Part shown: positions 25,812 to 34,223 of the stretch, piece by piece
How positions within the stretch are numbered: the first letter of the stretch is position 1
Layout: the number at the start of each line of letters is the position of its first letter
Origin: JAEXNA01 sp050486105
GTDB taxonomy: Bacteria; Vulcanimicrobiota; Xenobia; Xenobiales; JADMJV01
Reading direction: 5' to 3'
Assembly: GCA_050486105.1 (NCBI GenBank)
Contig: JBJHCR010000002.1
Location: 6,484-70,483, forward strand
Length of the DNA: 64,000 nt
The notes under the pieces: generated by a model
The model's input: the letters and a program-made list of their open reading frames with translations, nothing else
Databases searched by the model: none
Told to the model about the DNA's origin: nothing
Position numbers and translations under genes: made by a program

Positions 25812-27999
25812 GATTCCCAAGTCTCAACTCAAAGTCGAAAAGCTTCCTCGGGGAGGCACTCTGGTTCAGTGGGGTGACTTCCGACTGCAGGTTGGTGCTT
25901 ATCCAGAGACTATCAAGGACACCATCAACACCGAAGCCGGCGTCCCCAATCTTTTCGTGCTGCCTGAATCCCTATTTGACTTGCAGAATGGTACCTCTCT
26001 AGCGGAACTGGAGTTTCCTCTCTATTACAACTACTACGTGAAGGGGCAAAAGCTTCGTTTCATCTGTCGCCCACACCAACAAAGGCCCCTGTACCGCTTG
26101 CTGAGAGAGGCCGTCTTCGGTCCCAGCAGCTTTCGTTTAGAAAGGGAATTTCCTCACGGTTCCGCCACCTTCGGATTTCCCGATCTGGCGGCTGAAGCTC
26201 GCTTCTATAAGCAGGTGAATGGCCGTATTCTCAAGCTCTCAGACTATATCGACCCAATCGTCTGTTCTTCTGGCGACTCGGTCGACGTGGACGAGGTCAA
26301 GATCCGTCTCCTGGAAGGAAACGAGGTTTCCCTAGAGCAGAACGGCTCCGTCGAAATCATCTCGTTTGACCCTCTGCCGGTGCCGAAATTCTCCTTTGAT
26401 GGAGTTTCAAGCTTCGATCCTCCGGACTTTGGTGTAACCGTACTCGGCGCCGGCCATGGCTTTGATGTGGACAGCCGAACGTCCGGTTTCATTATTTGGC
26501 TCGACGGCAAGGGACTGCTCGTCGATCCTCCCGTCCATACCACCGAATGGATGAAGGTTCGAAACCTGGATGCCCGTCTGGTAGAAGACATCCTTCTTAC
26601 GCATTGTCATGCCGACCACGACTCCGGAACGCTGCAGAAAATCATGGAAGAGGGTCGAGTTCGACTTCATACTACCTCCACGGTGATGGAAAGCTTTGTT
26701 CGTAAATACCGGAGCTTGATCGGTCTCGAACGAGACGAACTCGAGAAACTGTTCGACTTTCAACCCGTGATTCTCGGCCCCAAAGTGAACATTCTCGGTG
26801 CCAGATTTCGCTTCTGGTACACCTTTCACCCGGTGCCAACCCTGGGCTTTCAGGTCGAGCATCGCAGAAAAACCTTCGCCTATTCCTGCGACACTCTCTA
26901 TGATCCCCACACCTTCGACGACCTAAATGAGCAGGGGATCATCAGCGACGAACGTCGAGAGATCCTTCTCAATTTCCCTTGGGCTTCCGACCTCATATTC
27001 CACGAAGCAGGCATCCCCCCGATCCACACCCCTACCGAAATTCTGGCAAATCTTCCCCGAGAGGTGCGACAGAGGATGTACCTCACCCACGTTTCTCAAG
27101 ATGCCATCAAGGACGAAAGTCGACTCAAGATCGCTCCCACGGGACTGAGCAACACTCTAGTCCTAGCACCCAGAACAGAAGATTTGGAGTCAGGGGACCG
27201 GGCAACTCAACTGCTGGACATCCTTCTGCATGCAGAAATTTTCGCGGACTGCCCGATTCAGAAGAGTCTTGAATTCTTACACATTGCCCAAACTCGTCGA
27301 GTGGAAGCCGGCGTGGAGTTGATCACCGAGGGTGAATGGGGGGATTTCTTTTTCCTGGTTGCCCGGGGTGAGGTGGGGATTTATCGAGAGCAAAAACTTG
27401 TTCGCGTCCTGAAGCGCTACGATTTCTTCGGGGAAATGGCCATCGTCTTGGATTCTCCGAGATTCGCATCGGTGTCCACCCTGTCGGAATGTGAATTGGT
27501 CACTATATCCCGCACCGATTTCATCAAATTCATCGCCAACACCGATCTTCCTGAGCTCCTCAGGAGAGTGGCCAACAATAAACTCAACGACCTGTGGCCT
27601 GTGATGAAGAGCAATCGCAGCCTGCGACCCCTCACTCCCTTTCAACGGGGACAACTCCTTTCGATTCTCGAGCCCCGGGACTATGCAGCAGGAGAAGTGC
27701 TCTTCTCCCCAGGAGGTCTACCTTTGGATCTCTTCCTAGTGGCCGAAGGGAAGGTGCGCGTCATCAACCGGGGCGGAGCCGAAACAGAGGTCGGTCGAGG
27801 TGCTATGATCGCCAGGTTCCCTGAGAAAAACAAATTAGTGACGCACGAGGTTCAAGCCGAAACGACTGCTCCATCACGAATTTTCGTTGCCCCGCTTTCA
27901 AAGCTACGGGTCTTCTTCCAAAGAAATCCTGGGACCTACATCCGACTTTCTCGGATGCTCAGAGACGATCCGTTCTCAACGATTCCTGGTCAGACTTGA
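25774..27999 (+). CDS. MBL-fold 3',5'-cyclic nucleotide phosphodiesterase with two cNMP-binding domains
   Basis: 741 residues if started at TTG 25774. A rarer ATT at 25813, with GGAGGG 8 bases upstream, would avoid the 38-base overlap with puuD. The N-terminal segment (ETIKDTINTEAGVP, LEFPLYYNYY) matches a family known from spirochaetes and called cAMP/cGMP-dependent 3',5'-cyclic-AMP/GMP phosphodiesterase. The metallo-beta-lactamase domain (about 215-455) has HCHADH at 277-282 and later THVSQD. Two CRP-like domains follow: the first (about 490-610) has the FGEMA and PRFASV phosphate-binding cassette, the second is degenerate. The enzyme would hydrolyse a cyclic nucleotide under allosteric control by the same molecule. 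Cytoplasmic. Confidence 0.82.
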   Translation: MAPGCNKWAEGTKIPKSQLKVEKLPRGGTLVQWGDFRLQVGAYPETIKDTINTEAGVPNLFVLPESLFDLQNGTSLAELEFPLYYNYYVKGQKLRFICRPHQQRPLYRLLREAVFGPSSFRLEREFPHGSATFGFPDLAAEARFYKQVNGRILKLSDYIDPIVCSSGDSVDVDEVKIRLLEGNEVSLEQNGSVEIISFDPLPVPKFSFDGVSSFDPPDFGVTVLGAGHGFDVDSRTSGFIIWLDGKGLLVDPPVHTTEWMKVRNLDARLVEDILLTHCHADHDSGTLQKIMEEGRVRLHTTSTVMESFVRKYRSLIGLERDELEKLFDFQPVILGPKVNILGARFRFWYTFHPVPTLGFQVEHRRKTFAYSCDTLYDPHTFDDLNEQGIISDERREILLNFPWASDLIFHEAGIPPIHTPTEILANLPREVRQRMYLTHVSQDAIKDESRLKIAPTGLSNTLVLAPRTEDLESGDRATQLLDILLHAEIFADCPIQKSLEFLHIAQTRRVEAGVELITEGEWGDFFFLVARGEVGIYREQKLVRVLKRYDFFGEMAIVLDSPRFASVSTLSECELVTISRTDFIKFIANTDLPELLRRVANNKLNDLWPVMKSNRSLRPLTPFQRGQLLSILEPRDYAAGEVLFSPGGLPLDLFLVAEGKVRVINRGGAETEVGRGAMIARFPEKNKLVTHEVQAETTAPSRIFVAPLSKLRVFFQRNPGTYIRLSRMLRDDPFSTIPGQT

Positions 28000-29083
28000 T
28001 GGATTTCCCTCTCAGGCGCTGCCAAAATATCTCTCTAGGGAATTGAGAGAAACCTCCTTCGGCCTTCAATCGATGAAAATCATCGTGGGGACCGTCGCTG
28101 GTGGCTGACTTCAGGGCATATTGAAAAACGTAGTCCCGGCCTTCGGGCTCTATGGGCAAGAACCAACTCTTCAATCGTCCAAATCTCAGGTCCACGAAAA
28201 TTGGCTGATCTCCATCCATTTCCAGTCGATAGTAGCCTCGACTGAACCAGAGCAACCTCTGACCTGCCGGGCTCTCAGCAAAACCGTCGAACAAATCGGT
28301 GTTCTTCGGAATCCTTTGCCAGTCGACTGGAGTCTCTGGCCGATCAAAGAGTGACCGGTCTGCTACCCAAACTTCATCACCTCGATCGACTAGAGCGTAC
28401 CAAAGCACGGTATTGAAGGGGGTCGGGGTGGTCATCATCTGGTGGTAGGTGACTCCTTGGTCCTCTAGGGAGGCCTCGAACTTCTGCCACACGATCGCTT
28501 TGGATACCAGGGATGAGGCTAGGTATATGGTGCTGAGCAGAAGCCCCCAACGCACTCCAGCAGCTTGATACACCCGCTCACCCCGGCTTCTCCAACGAGT
28601 CAGCAGAAGCCCTCCAAGAAGTGGGAGCAGATACAGTGGGTCGCTGATGAAGACCGAATCGAGGTTCACTGGATAGTTGGTGAAGGGTAGAAAAACCTGG
28701 GTTCCGTAGGTGGTGAAGGCGTCGATCATCCAGTGAGTGTTGAGAACCAGCCAGACGAAAGCATACCAACGAACACTCGACACTCCGACCTTGGGATAGG
28801 CTCTCCTCAGGAGAATAACAAAAACTGGGGTCAGCAGGGTACAGAGGAAAATCGAATGAGTGAGTCCCCGATGAAAACCGAGGGCCTGAGGCCCGTTTAG
28901 GAACGGAGCGGCCAGAACGTCCAAATCTGGAAAGGTTCCCAGCACTCCGCCCAGCAAGGCGGCTCCCCATCGAAAAGGAGGCTTCTGCGTTGGCCCCGGT
29001 CGCTCGGCCGTCTCTTTGCCTGGGGCATTCAGGACCGCTTCTCCCACCGCAGCCCCAAGGAGAAACTGAGTTACGGAGTCCAC
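27959..29083 (-). CDS. Membrane-bound metal-dependent hydrolase, YdjM/LexA-binding family
   Basis: 374 residues from GTG 29083, which gives the family's usual start MDSVTQFLLGAAVGEAVL; a TTG two codons earlier is possible. Five or so membrane helices carry FPDLDVL, FHRGLTHS and NTHWMIDAFTTYGTQVF, the conserved His/Asp set of the YdjM-type family. Biochemical function is not established in this family. It overlaps the DHH gene by 13 bases and converges with the phosphodiesterase gene by 41 bases. Last gene of a six-gene minus-strand operon. Confidence 0.85.
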   Translation of the reverse strand: MDSVTQFLLGAAVGEAVLNAPGKETAERPGPTQKPPFRWGAALLGGVLGTFPDLDVLAAPFLNGPQALGFHRGLTHSIFLCTLLTPVFVILLRRAYPKVGVSSVRWYAFVWLVLNTHWMIDAFTTYGTQVFLPFTNYPVNLDSVFISDPLYLLPLLGGLLLTRWRSRGERVYQAAGVRWGLLLSTIYLASSLVSKAIVWQKFEASLEDQGVTYHQMMTTPTPFNTVLWYALVDRGDEVWVADRSLFDRPETPVDWQRIPKNTDLFDGFAESPAGQRLLWFSRGYYRLEMDGDQPIFVDLRFGRLKSWFLPIEPEGRDYVFQYALKSATSDGPHDDFHRLKAEGGFSQFPREIFWQRLRGKSIKSDQESLRTDRL

Positions 29084-29934
29084 GAGCAACTCTCAGTCAC
29101 CGCAGCGGGCTCCCTTTTAGGCAAGGCAAACCCAGCAGCATTGCGATGCCCTCCGCCACCGAAAGCAGATGCCACCTTGCTGACATCGAAATCACCCACC
29201 GAGCGCAGGGACCAGGCCTGAGAACTCTCTTTATCATAATACACTCCGGCGAAAGGAGCTTCAGTGTATTCTTGGCAAAGTCGATCTCCGATCTCGCTCT
29301 GGAAAAGACAAGAATTGACGACAGGAATCCGGTAACCCTCCAGCTCTGTCCAGTGCGCTCGAGTCACAGCCCGGTCAACCAAATTCTCCTGATAGTCACA
29401 CAGAGCCCCACCCTTGATCTTGAGCTCCTCAACGTCGAGTTGGTTCCACAATTCGAAATCAAAGGGAACCAAGGAAAGGGCCAAAGAAACTTCCTTGCTT
29501 TGAGGAAGAGCCCAGCGCCAGAGATCTCTGTCTTCCACGTACTCGACAATCCTTGGCACTGCAGCCTCAGGGTGCCAATATTCCCAAGCCATCCTGGCAC
29601 CGGATTTTTGGAGGTCAAAGTGGGCGTAGGGAAGTCCTTCCAATTCCACCGCTGCTGAAGAGTGGTGGTCCAAAACGACCAGCTCCTGCACCTTCGTTCG
29701 GAGGTCTTCCAACAGAGCCCGAGAGTACGAGAAATCCACGATAGCCAGATGATCTTCGGGTTGAACTGCTGGAGGAGGATCGCCGTGGCGAACCGGAATG
29801 TATCTGGACTGATCTCCCAGTTTCTGCCAAGCCACCCACGCTGCAGCGAACCCATCGGCGCAGTTGGCGTGATACCAGACCTGAGTCGCACGACCCGCCT
29901 GAAAACCCGGCTGGCCGTTACAGATTTTCGTCAA
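29071..29934 (-). CDS. DHH-family phosphoesterase
   Basis: 287 residues. Motifs in order: HANCADGFAAAW, IVDFSYSR, the DHH signature in VVLDHHSS, ARMAWEY and VEDRDLWRW, then a C-terminal DHHA1 region with FGGGGHRNAAGF. This is the branch of the DHH superfamily that includes oligoribonuclease-like and cyclic-dinucleotide phosphodiesterases; the exact substrate is unknown. It starts at an ATG overlapping the upstream stop. Mn-dependent and cytoplasmic by family knowledge. Confidence 0.88.
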   Translation of the reverse strand: MTKICNGQPGFQAGRATQVWYHANCADGFAAAWVAWQKLGDQSRYIPVRHGDPPPAVQPEDHLAIVDFSYSRALLEDLRTKVQELVVLDHHSSAAVELEGLPYAHFDLQKSGARMAWEYWHPEAAVPRIVEYVEDRDLWRWALPQSKEVSLALSLVPFDFELWNQLDVEELKIKGGALCDYQENLVDRAVTRAHWTELEGYRIPVVNSCLFQSEIGDRLCQEYTEAPFAGVYYDKESSQAWSLRSVGDFDVSKVASAFGGGGHRNAAGFALPKREPAAVTESCSWTP

Positions 29935-30584
29935 TGTCCCATCACCTCTCGCAGTTCCCGATCTTCCTTGATCCAGAGCGAATCCCCTGGTCGAAGCTCC
30001 ATCAATCCGTCGAGAGCCCGTCGTTGCGAGTTGGTATCCTTAAGTTCCTTGGCTGTCCAGAAGACCAATCGCAGGCTGTTGAGTTTGTCGAACTCATCCT
30101 CTGCAAGAGAGTTTGCCTTCCGAGCTGCCAAAAGGCAATCCGAAAAACTCTTCATTTGATAGAGTATCAGGGCCCGACGGAAATTGAGATCAAAACTATC
30201 TGGATTCCTGGCCAAACCTTCGTCTAGCAGCTCCAAGGCCTGCTCACCTTGCTGGAATTGCCTGTACATTTCCCAGGCCATCAAGTCGAAGGCGTCGGTC
30301 AAACTGGGGTCCATCAAAGACACCATCCGAAGCAGGGGAATCACCTCCGCTTGTTTTTGCTGATCATTCTCATGGCCTTCGAGTTCCTCGTGGTAAAGAT
30401 CCATCTTGAACCACAGGTAGCGAGCGATCACCGTGCGGAACTCACCCAAGACATCGAGCATGACATCCCCTTTCGTTTGGGGTTGATTATCTCGAGTGGT
30501 CAGGGTTTCGTGCCAAGATGCTATTCCCATGCCACTGACCACCATCAGCAGCCAAAGACAAAGGGGTGGGACAAACCTTCTCAC
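29931..30584 (-). CDS. Membrane-anchored TPR-like protein, function unknown
   Basis: 217 residues; GTG start overlapping the FKBP stop by 4 bases. N-terminal hydrophobic anchor (about 5-22), then helical hairpins of TPR type (about 75-205), for example LLDEGLARNPDSFDLNFRRALILY. No catalytic motif. Its place between an envelope FKBP isomerase and a DHH phosphoesterase gives no clear role. Confidence 0.75.
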   Translation of the reverse strand: MRRFVPPLCLWLLMVVSGMGIASWHETLTTRDNQPQTKGDVMLDVLGEFRTVIARYLWFKMDLYHEELEGHENDQQKQAEVIPLLRMVSLMDPSLTDAFDLMAWEMYRQFQQGEQALELLDEGLARNPDSFDLNFRRALILYQMKSFSDCLLAARKANSLAEDEFDKLNSLRLVFWTAKELKDTNSQRRALDGLMELRPGDSLWIKEDRELREVMGH

Positions 30585-31231
30585 GATTGTCTCCGCCTAC
30601 TGCCGAGTAGGGCCATCACAAGCACGACAATCAGAGCTAGGCTCACTCCGGCGTTCTGACGCCAGATTCGCTCGCTGGCATCGGCGAATCGCCACGGCCG
30701 GGTGAAAAAATCTCGAATCAAATACTCCTGAACCGCAGGAAGGTCTATTTGGTTTGCATGCCGGCGAGTGCCGCTGCCGTCCTGTCCGAATATTTCCGAG
30801 AGTTCTTCTTCCTCTTGTCCAGGTTCAATGAGATTGACCACCCGAACTTCAAAGAAAAGCGAAGAGTTGGCGGGAATCGGTCCTATCTGACGGTTCCCGT
30901 AGCCAAGATCCGGGGGAACCGAGAAGCTCCGGCTCTCTCCTCGCTTGGCCCCCCGAAGTCCCAAGGTCAACCCGGGAATAAAATTCTCACTTCCCATCTG
31001 AAAGACCATGGGGCGTTTCCCTTCGGTGGTGTCCACGACTTCGCCCTTTTCATCCTCAAGTCTAAGACTATAGTCCACCACCAGAGAGTCGCCCATTTTC
31101 GCTTCCCGTCCGAAGCCTTGCTCTAGAACCGCATAGGGCACCCGCTCAGCCAAGGCTGGGTCCAGGTCCTGGGCCCAAGTCGAACTTGATAATAGGCCGA
31201 ACAAGCACAACAGCATGAGACCTCTCTTCAC
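30581..31231 (-). CDS. Exported FKBP-type peptidyl-prolyl isomerase with C-terminal membrane anchor
   Basis: 216 residues from GTG 31231 (4-base overlap with the permease stop). The reverse frame is open for 163 codons further upstream but lies over the permease gene. Signal peptide about 1-21 (ending TWAQ), then an FKBP domain (about 30-140) with GDSLVVDYSLRL, ENFIPGLTLGLRGAKRGE and FSVPPDLGYG. The last 25 residues are a hydrophobic helix followed by SRRRQS, so the protein should be tethered to the membrane with the domain outside. It probably folds exported proteins. Confidence 0.85.
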   Translation of the reverse strand: MKRGLMLLCLFGLLSSSTWAQDLDPALAERVPYAVLEQGFGREAKMGDSLVVDYSLRLEDEKGEVVDTTEGKRPMVFQMGSENFIPGLTLGLRGAKRGESRSFSVPPDLGYGNRQIGPIPANSSLFFEVRVVNLIEPGQEEEELSEIFGQDGSGTRRHANQIDLPAVQEYLIRDFFTRPWRFADASERIWRQNAGVSLALIVVLVMALLGSRRRQS

Positions 31232-32007
31232 AGATCGACCCTTTCGAAGAGAACCTTCCCAAGAACTAAAAGCAAGGCCACCCAGGCCAGAGCATAATAG
31301 GTGACTGCTAGCAAATACCCCGCCGGCAGAGCAATCTGGTGGACCGCCGGGTCTTTCAGAACGAAGAGAGTGAGGTTGGGAAACAAAGCCTTGAGCCCCT
31401 TCGCCAAGAGCAGAGATAAAGTGCTTCCTCGATCCTCCACCAGAAAAAACCGAATGAAGGCCTCGGAAAGGTTTCCGATTAGGAAGACTGCGGCTCCGAT
31501 TGTTCCGGCAAGCGCCGGACTTGCGCGCAACGAAAAGAGCATACAAACTGCAGCCACTATGCACGCTTGAAGAAACGTTCCGTAGATCGGAATCACCAAA
31601 CTGAAGTCGAAACTTTTGGTCATCAGTCCTAGAGCTGAGGTGAAGACCAACCCCAGGAAGGTTAGACTGCCCGCAAGCATGGCGGCTAGAGCCAGATAGT
31701 GAGCCAGAATATAGCCCCACCTCGATACCGGCCGAGCTAGGATCGGGTAAATCGCCCGGGAATCCAAATCCTGAGGAATCGAGGTGGAACCGAGCAGAAG
31801 GGCCATTCCCAGAGCAAAGAGATTGATCAGAGACAGGCCGAAGTCTTTAGCCACTCTCTCGAAGGCGTCTAAGCCGAGACTGAAAGCGTTGACATAGGCG
31901 GGCAGCATAAAGAGCACCACAGCTAGAAACAAGGTGGCCAGGTGAACCTGCCGACGGATACTGCTCAGCAAGTAGAGCCGAGAGAGATGAAAGATGATTC
32001 TTGTCAC
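31228..32007 (-). CDS. ABC transporter permease, ABC-2 type
   Basis: 259 residues with six membrane helices and the layout of NosY/ABC-2 permeases, including the DLDSRAIYPILARPVSRW cytoplasmic segment typical of this group. GTG start overlaps the ATPase stop by 4 bases. Works with the adjacent ATPase; the substrate is unknown. Such pairs often handle lipids, polymers or multidrug export. Confidence 0.85.
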   Translation of the reverse strand: MTRIIFHLSRLYLLSSIRRQVHLATLFLAVVLFMLPAYVNAFSLGLDAFERVAKDFGLSLINLFALGMALLLGSTSIPQDLDSRAIYPILARPVSRWGYILAHYLALAAMLAGSLTFLGLVFTSALGLMTKSFDFSLVIPIYGTFLQACIVAAVCMLFSLRASPALAGTIGAAVFLIGNLSEAFIRFFLVEDRGSTLSLLLAKGLKALFPNLTLFVLKDPAVHQIALPAGYLLAVTYYALAWVALLLVLGKVLFERVDL

Positions 32008-32933
32008 GTGGGCTGAACTCCGATCTTTTCACTTGTTAGCCGATGGAATAAGCGCTCTAGACTGTCGGCCGACTTGGTCACCTCCAAGATCTGTCCACCC
32101 AAAGCTCTGACACGATCCAGCTGATCTCCAACTTCCGTTCTCAACACGATTCGATGGAATTCTCCCGTGCTCTGGTCTACAGTCCAACCTTCTGAGGTCT
32201 CCCCTTCCGGCCAACCGTTGGGGAAGGTTACTCTGAGACTCGCCTTCACCCCAAAACCTAGAAGTTCTTCCAAAGTTCCAGAAGCCCTGAGCTCTCCCAA
32301 ATGGATGATGGCAGCCGCATCACAGACTCGTTCGATTTCCTCAAGATGATGAGATGAGAAGAATATCGTGTAGCCTTGCCCCTTGAGTTCTTCGAGCAAC
32401 AACAGAAGGTTGTGTTGAGCTGTGGGGTCCAAGCCCGAAGTGAGCTCATCCAACACTAAAAGCTTTGGACGACCCAAGAGAGCCTGCGCGATGCCAAACT
32501 TCTGCTTCATTCCCTTGGAGAATTCCTTAAGCCTAGACTTCCTACGCTCCCACAGACCTACTTGTTCCAACACCTCTTGGCAACGGCTCTGGTGCTCGGT
32601 CTTAGGCAAGCCCGACAGGTGGGCATGAATTCTCAAGAGTTCTTCGGCTCCCATGAACTCGTGATAAAGGGTGACTTCAGGGAGAAAGCCCAAGAGAGCC
32701 CTCCCTTCCCTGGAGCCACACCGATGTCCGAAGACGGAAGCCGTCCCCGAAGTTGCTTGCACCAAGCCAATGAGAATTTTTATGGCCGTGGATTTTCCTG
32801 CCCCGTTCGGCCCGGCAAAACCGAAAATTTGACCAGATTCAACGCTGAGTGAAAGCCCTTTTAAGGCGTGCCGGTCCTCCGTTTTAGTTCGGTAGCACTT
32901 GGTTAATTGGTTAAACTCTATAGCTTTTTCCAA
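32004..32933 (-). CDS. ABC transporter ATP-binding protein
   Basis: 309 residues from TTG 32933, chosen because GAGGAG lies 6 bases upstream; the frame is open 23 codons further. Walker A GPNGAGKST, the signature as FSKGMKQ, Walker B LLVLDELTSGLDP (Leu where Pro is usual) and the switch His in SSHHLEE. C-terminal 80 residues form the extra domain common in ABC-2-type ATPases (NatA/CcmA-like). First gene of the six-gene operon that runs to 27,959. Confidence 0.92.
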   Translation of the reverse strand: MEKAIEFNQLTKCYRTKTEDRHALKGLSLSVESGQIFGFAGPNGAGKSTAIKILIGLVQATSGTASVFGHRCGSREGRALLGFLPEVTLYHEFMGAEELLRIHAHLSGLPKTEHQSRCQEVLEQVGLWERRKSRLKEFSKGMKQKFGIAQALLGRPKLLVLDELTSGLDPTAQHNLLLLLEELKGQGYTIFFSSHHLEEIERVCDAAAIIHLGELRASGTLEELLGFGVKASLRVTFPNGWPEGETSEGWTVDQSTGEFHRIVLRTEVGDQLDRVRALGGQILEVTKSADSLERLFHRLTSEKIGVQPT

Positions 32934-33065
32934 AACAACTCCTCTGTTCGTTAACTTATACCCACACTTCCTGAAAGAAGGTACTCTAGAAGTCCAGAGC
33001 AATGAGACTTGGTCGGCCAGGTGTCTTTACCAGGAAGTAGGGATGGGACAAGCAAATAAAACTCC

Positions 33066-34148
33066 ATGCCGCTTGTTTCGCACCTACCACTGCCTTCCTT
33101 CAAAGATTTGAGCGAACGAGGGCATCAAGTTCTCAATCTGAATCAGGCTCAGTGTCAGGACATTCGAGAACTTCATATCGGTCTCCTGAACATGATGCCC
33201 GATGCAGCTTTTCAAGTCACCGAGCGACAATACTTGGGGCTGGTAGGAAGTTGCAACCAGATCGCCCAGTTCTATGTGCATCCGTTCACAGTTGAGGGAC
33301 TCCAGCGGAACTCCGAGACCCAAGAGTACATAAACAGTTTCTACACCAGTTTCAGAGAGTTGCAGCGCAGCGGGCTCGACGCCCTCATCTTGACCGGAGC
33401 CAACGTCACTCAACCAGATCTCACCTCAGAAGCTTTTTGGGAACCGCTTCAAGAGGTGGTCGCCTGGGCCAGGGAATCGGTGACCAGCGTCATGTGCTCC
33501 TGCTTGGCAAGTCATGCACTGGTGGAGATGCTGTACGGAGTGAAGCGACGACCGCTCGATCGAAAACGATGGGGGGTCTTCCGACATCTCCTGACTGAGT
33601 CCGGGAAAAGCCATCCCATGCTCAGGGAGGTCAATACCCTCTTCGACGTTCCCCACTCCCGGTGGAACACCCTAGACGCCGAGGATCTCGAAGAGGCGGG
33701 CCTCAAGGTTCTGGTTCTGAGTACCCAAGAGGACGTCCACTTGGCAAGTAGTCCAGACGGTTTTCGATTCATCTTCTCTCAAGGTCATCCAGAGTACGAC
33801 ACCAACAGCCTTTTGAAGGAGTACAAACGTGAGGTCTTGGCTTTCTCTCAGGGAGAACGACAAACCTATCCTCCCTTTCCAGAAAACATCTTCTGTCGAG
33901 AATGTGAAAAGCTGGGACGTCAACTCGAACGAAAAGTTAGAAAAAGACGGCTCGACAAGGAGCCCTTTCTTCCTCAAGAATTCACCGAGGTCGAGTTTGA
34001 AAACTGCCTACACAACACCTGGGGTGATACGGGGAAGGCCATCTTCAACAATTGGCTCGGCCTGGTGTACCAGATGACTCATATGGACCGTAAGCGGCCA
34101 TTCCTGAACGGAATTGACCCGAACAACCCCCTCGACTGGACGCCCTGA
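33066..34148 (+). CDS. metA: Homoserine O-acyltransferase, MetA family
   Basis: 360 residues. Class I glutamine-amidotransferase fold of the MetA (homoserine transsuccinylase) type: LHIGLLNMMPDAA at the start, catalytic Cys in VMCSCLASHAL, catalytic His and Glu in FSQGHPEYD, and the RWGVF segment. The acyl donor (succinyl- or acetyl-CoA) is not readable by eye; the neighbouring MetY uses O-acetylhomoserine, which favours acetyl-CoA by context. Divergent from the ABC operon across about 130 bases, in which I see no SAM riboswitch. Confidence 0.9.
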   Translation: MPLVSHLPLPSFKDLSERGHQVLNLNQAQCQDIRELHIGLLNMMPDAAFQVTERQYLGLVGSCNQIAQFYVHPFTVEGLQRNSETQEYINSFYTSFRELQRSGLDALILTGANVTQPDLTSEAFWEPLQEVVAWARESVTSVMCSCLASHALVEMLYGVKRRPLDRKRWGVFRHLLTESGKSHPMLREVNTLFDVPHSRWNTLDAEDLEEAGLKVLVLSTQEDVHLASSPDGFRFIFSQGHPEYDTNSLLKEYKREVLAFSQGERQTYPPFPENIFCRECEKLGRQLERKVRKRRLDKEPFLPQEFTEVEFENCLHNTWGDTGKAIFNNWLGLVYQMTHMDRKRPFLNGIDPNNPLDWTP

Positions 34149-34223
34149 CCGCGAGAGTCTCTCTCCACATTTCTCAAGTCGCACCCGAAAGGAATTTCCC
34201 AGCTGATCTCGGAGAATCCCCAG

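Noticed and set aside
32934..33065. SAM riboswitch before metA
   Set aside because: No SAM-I or SAM-II core sequence is visible in the leader; the region looks like a simple divergent promoter.
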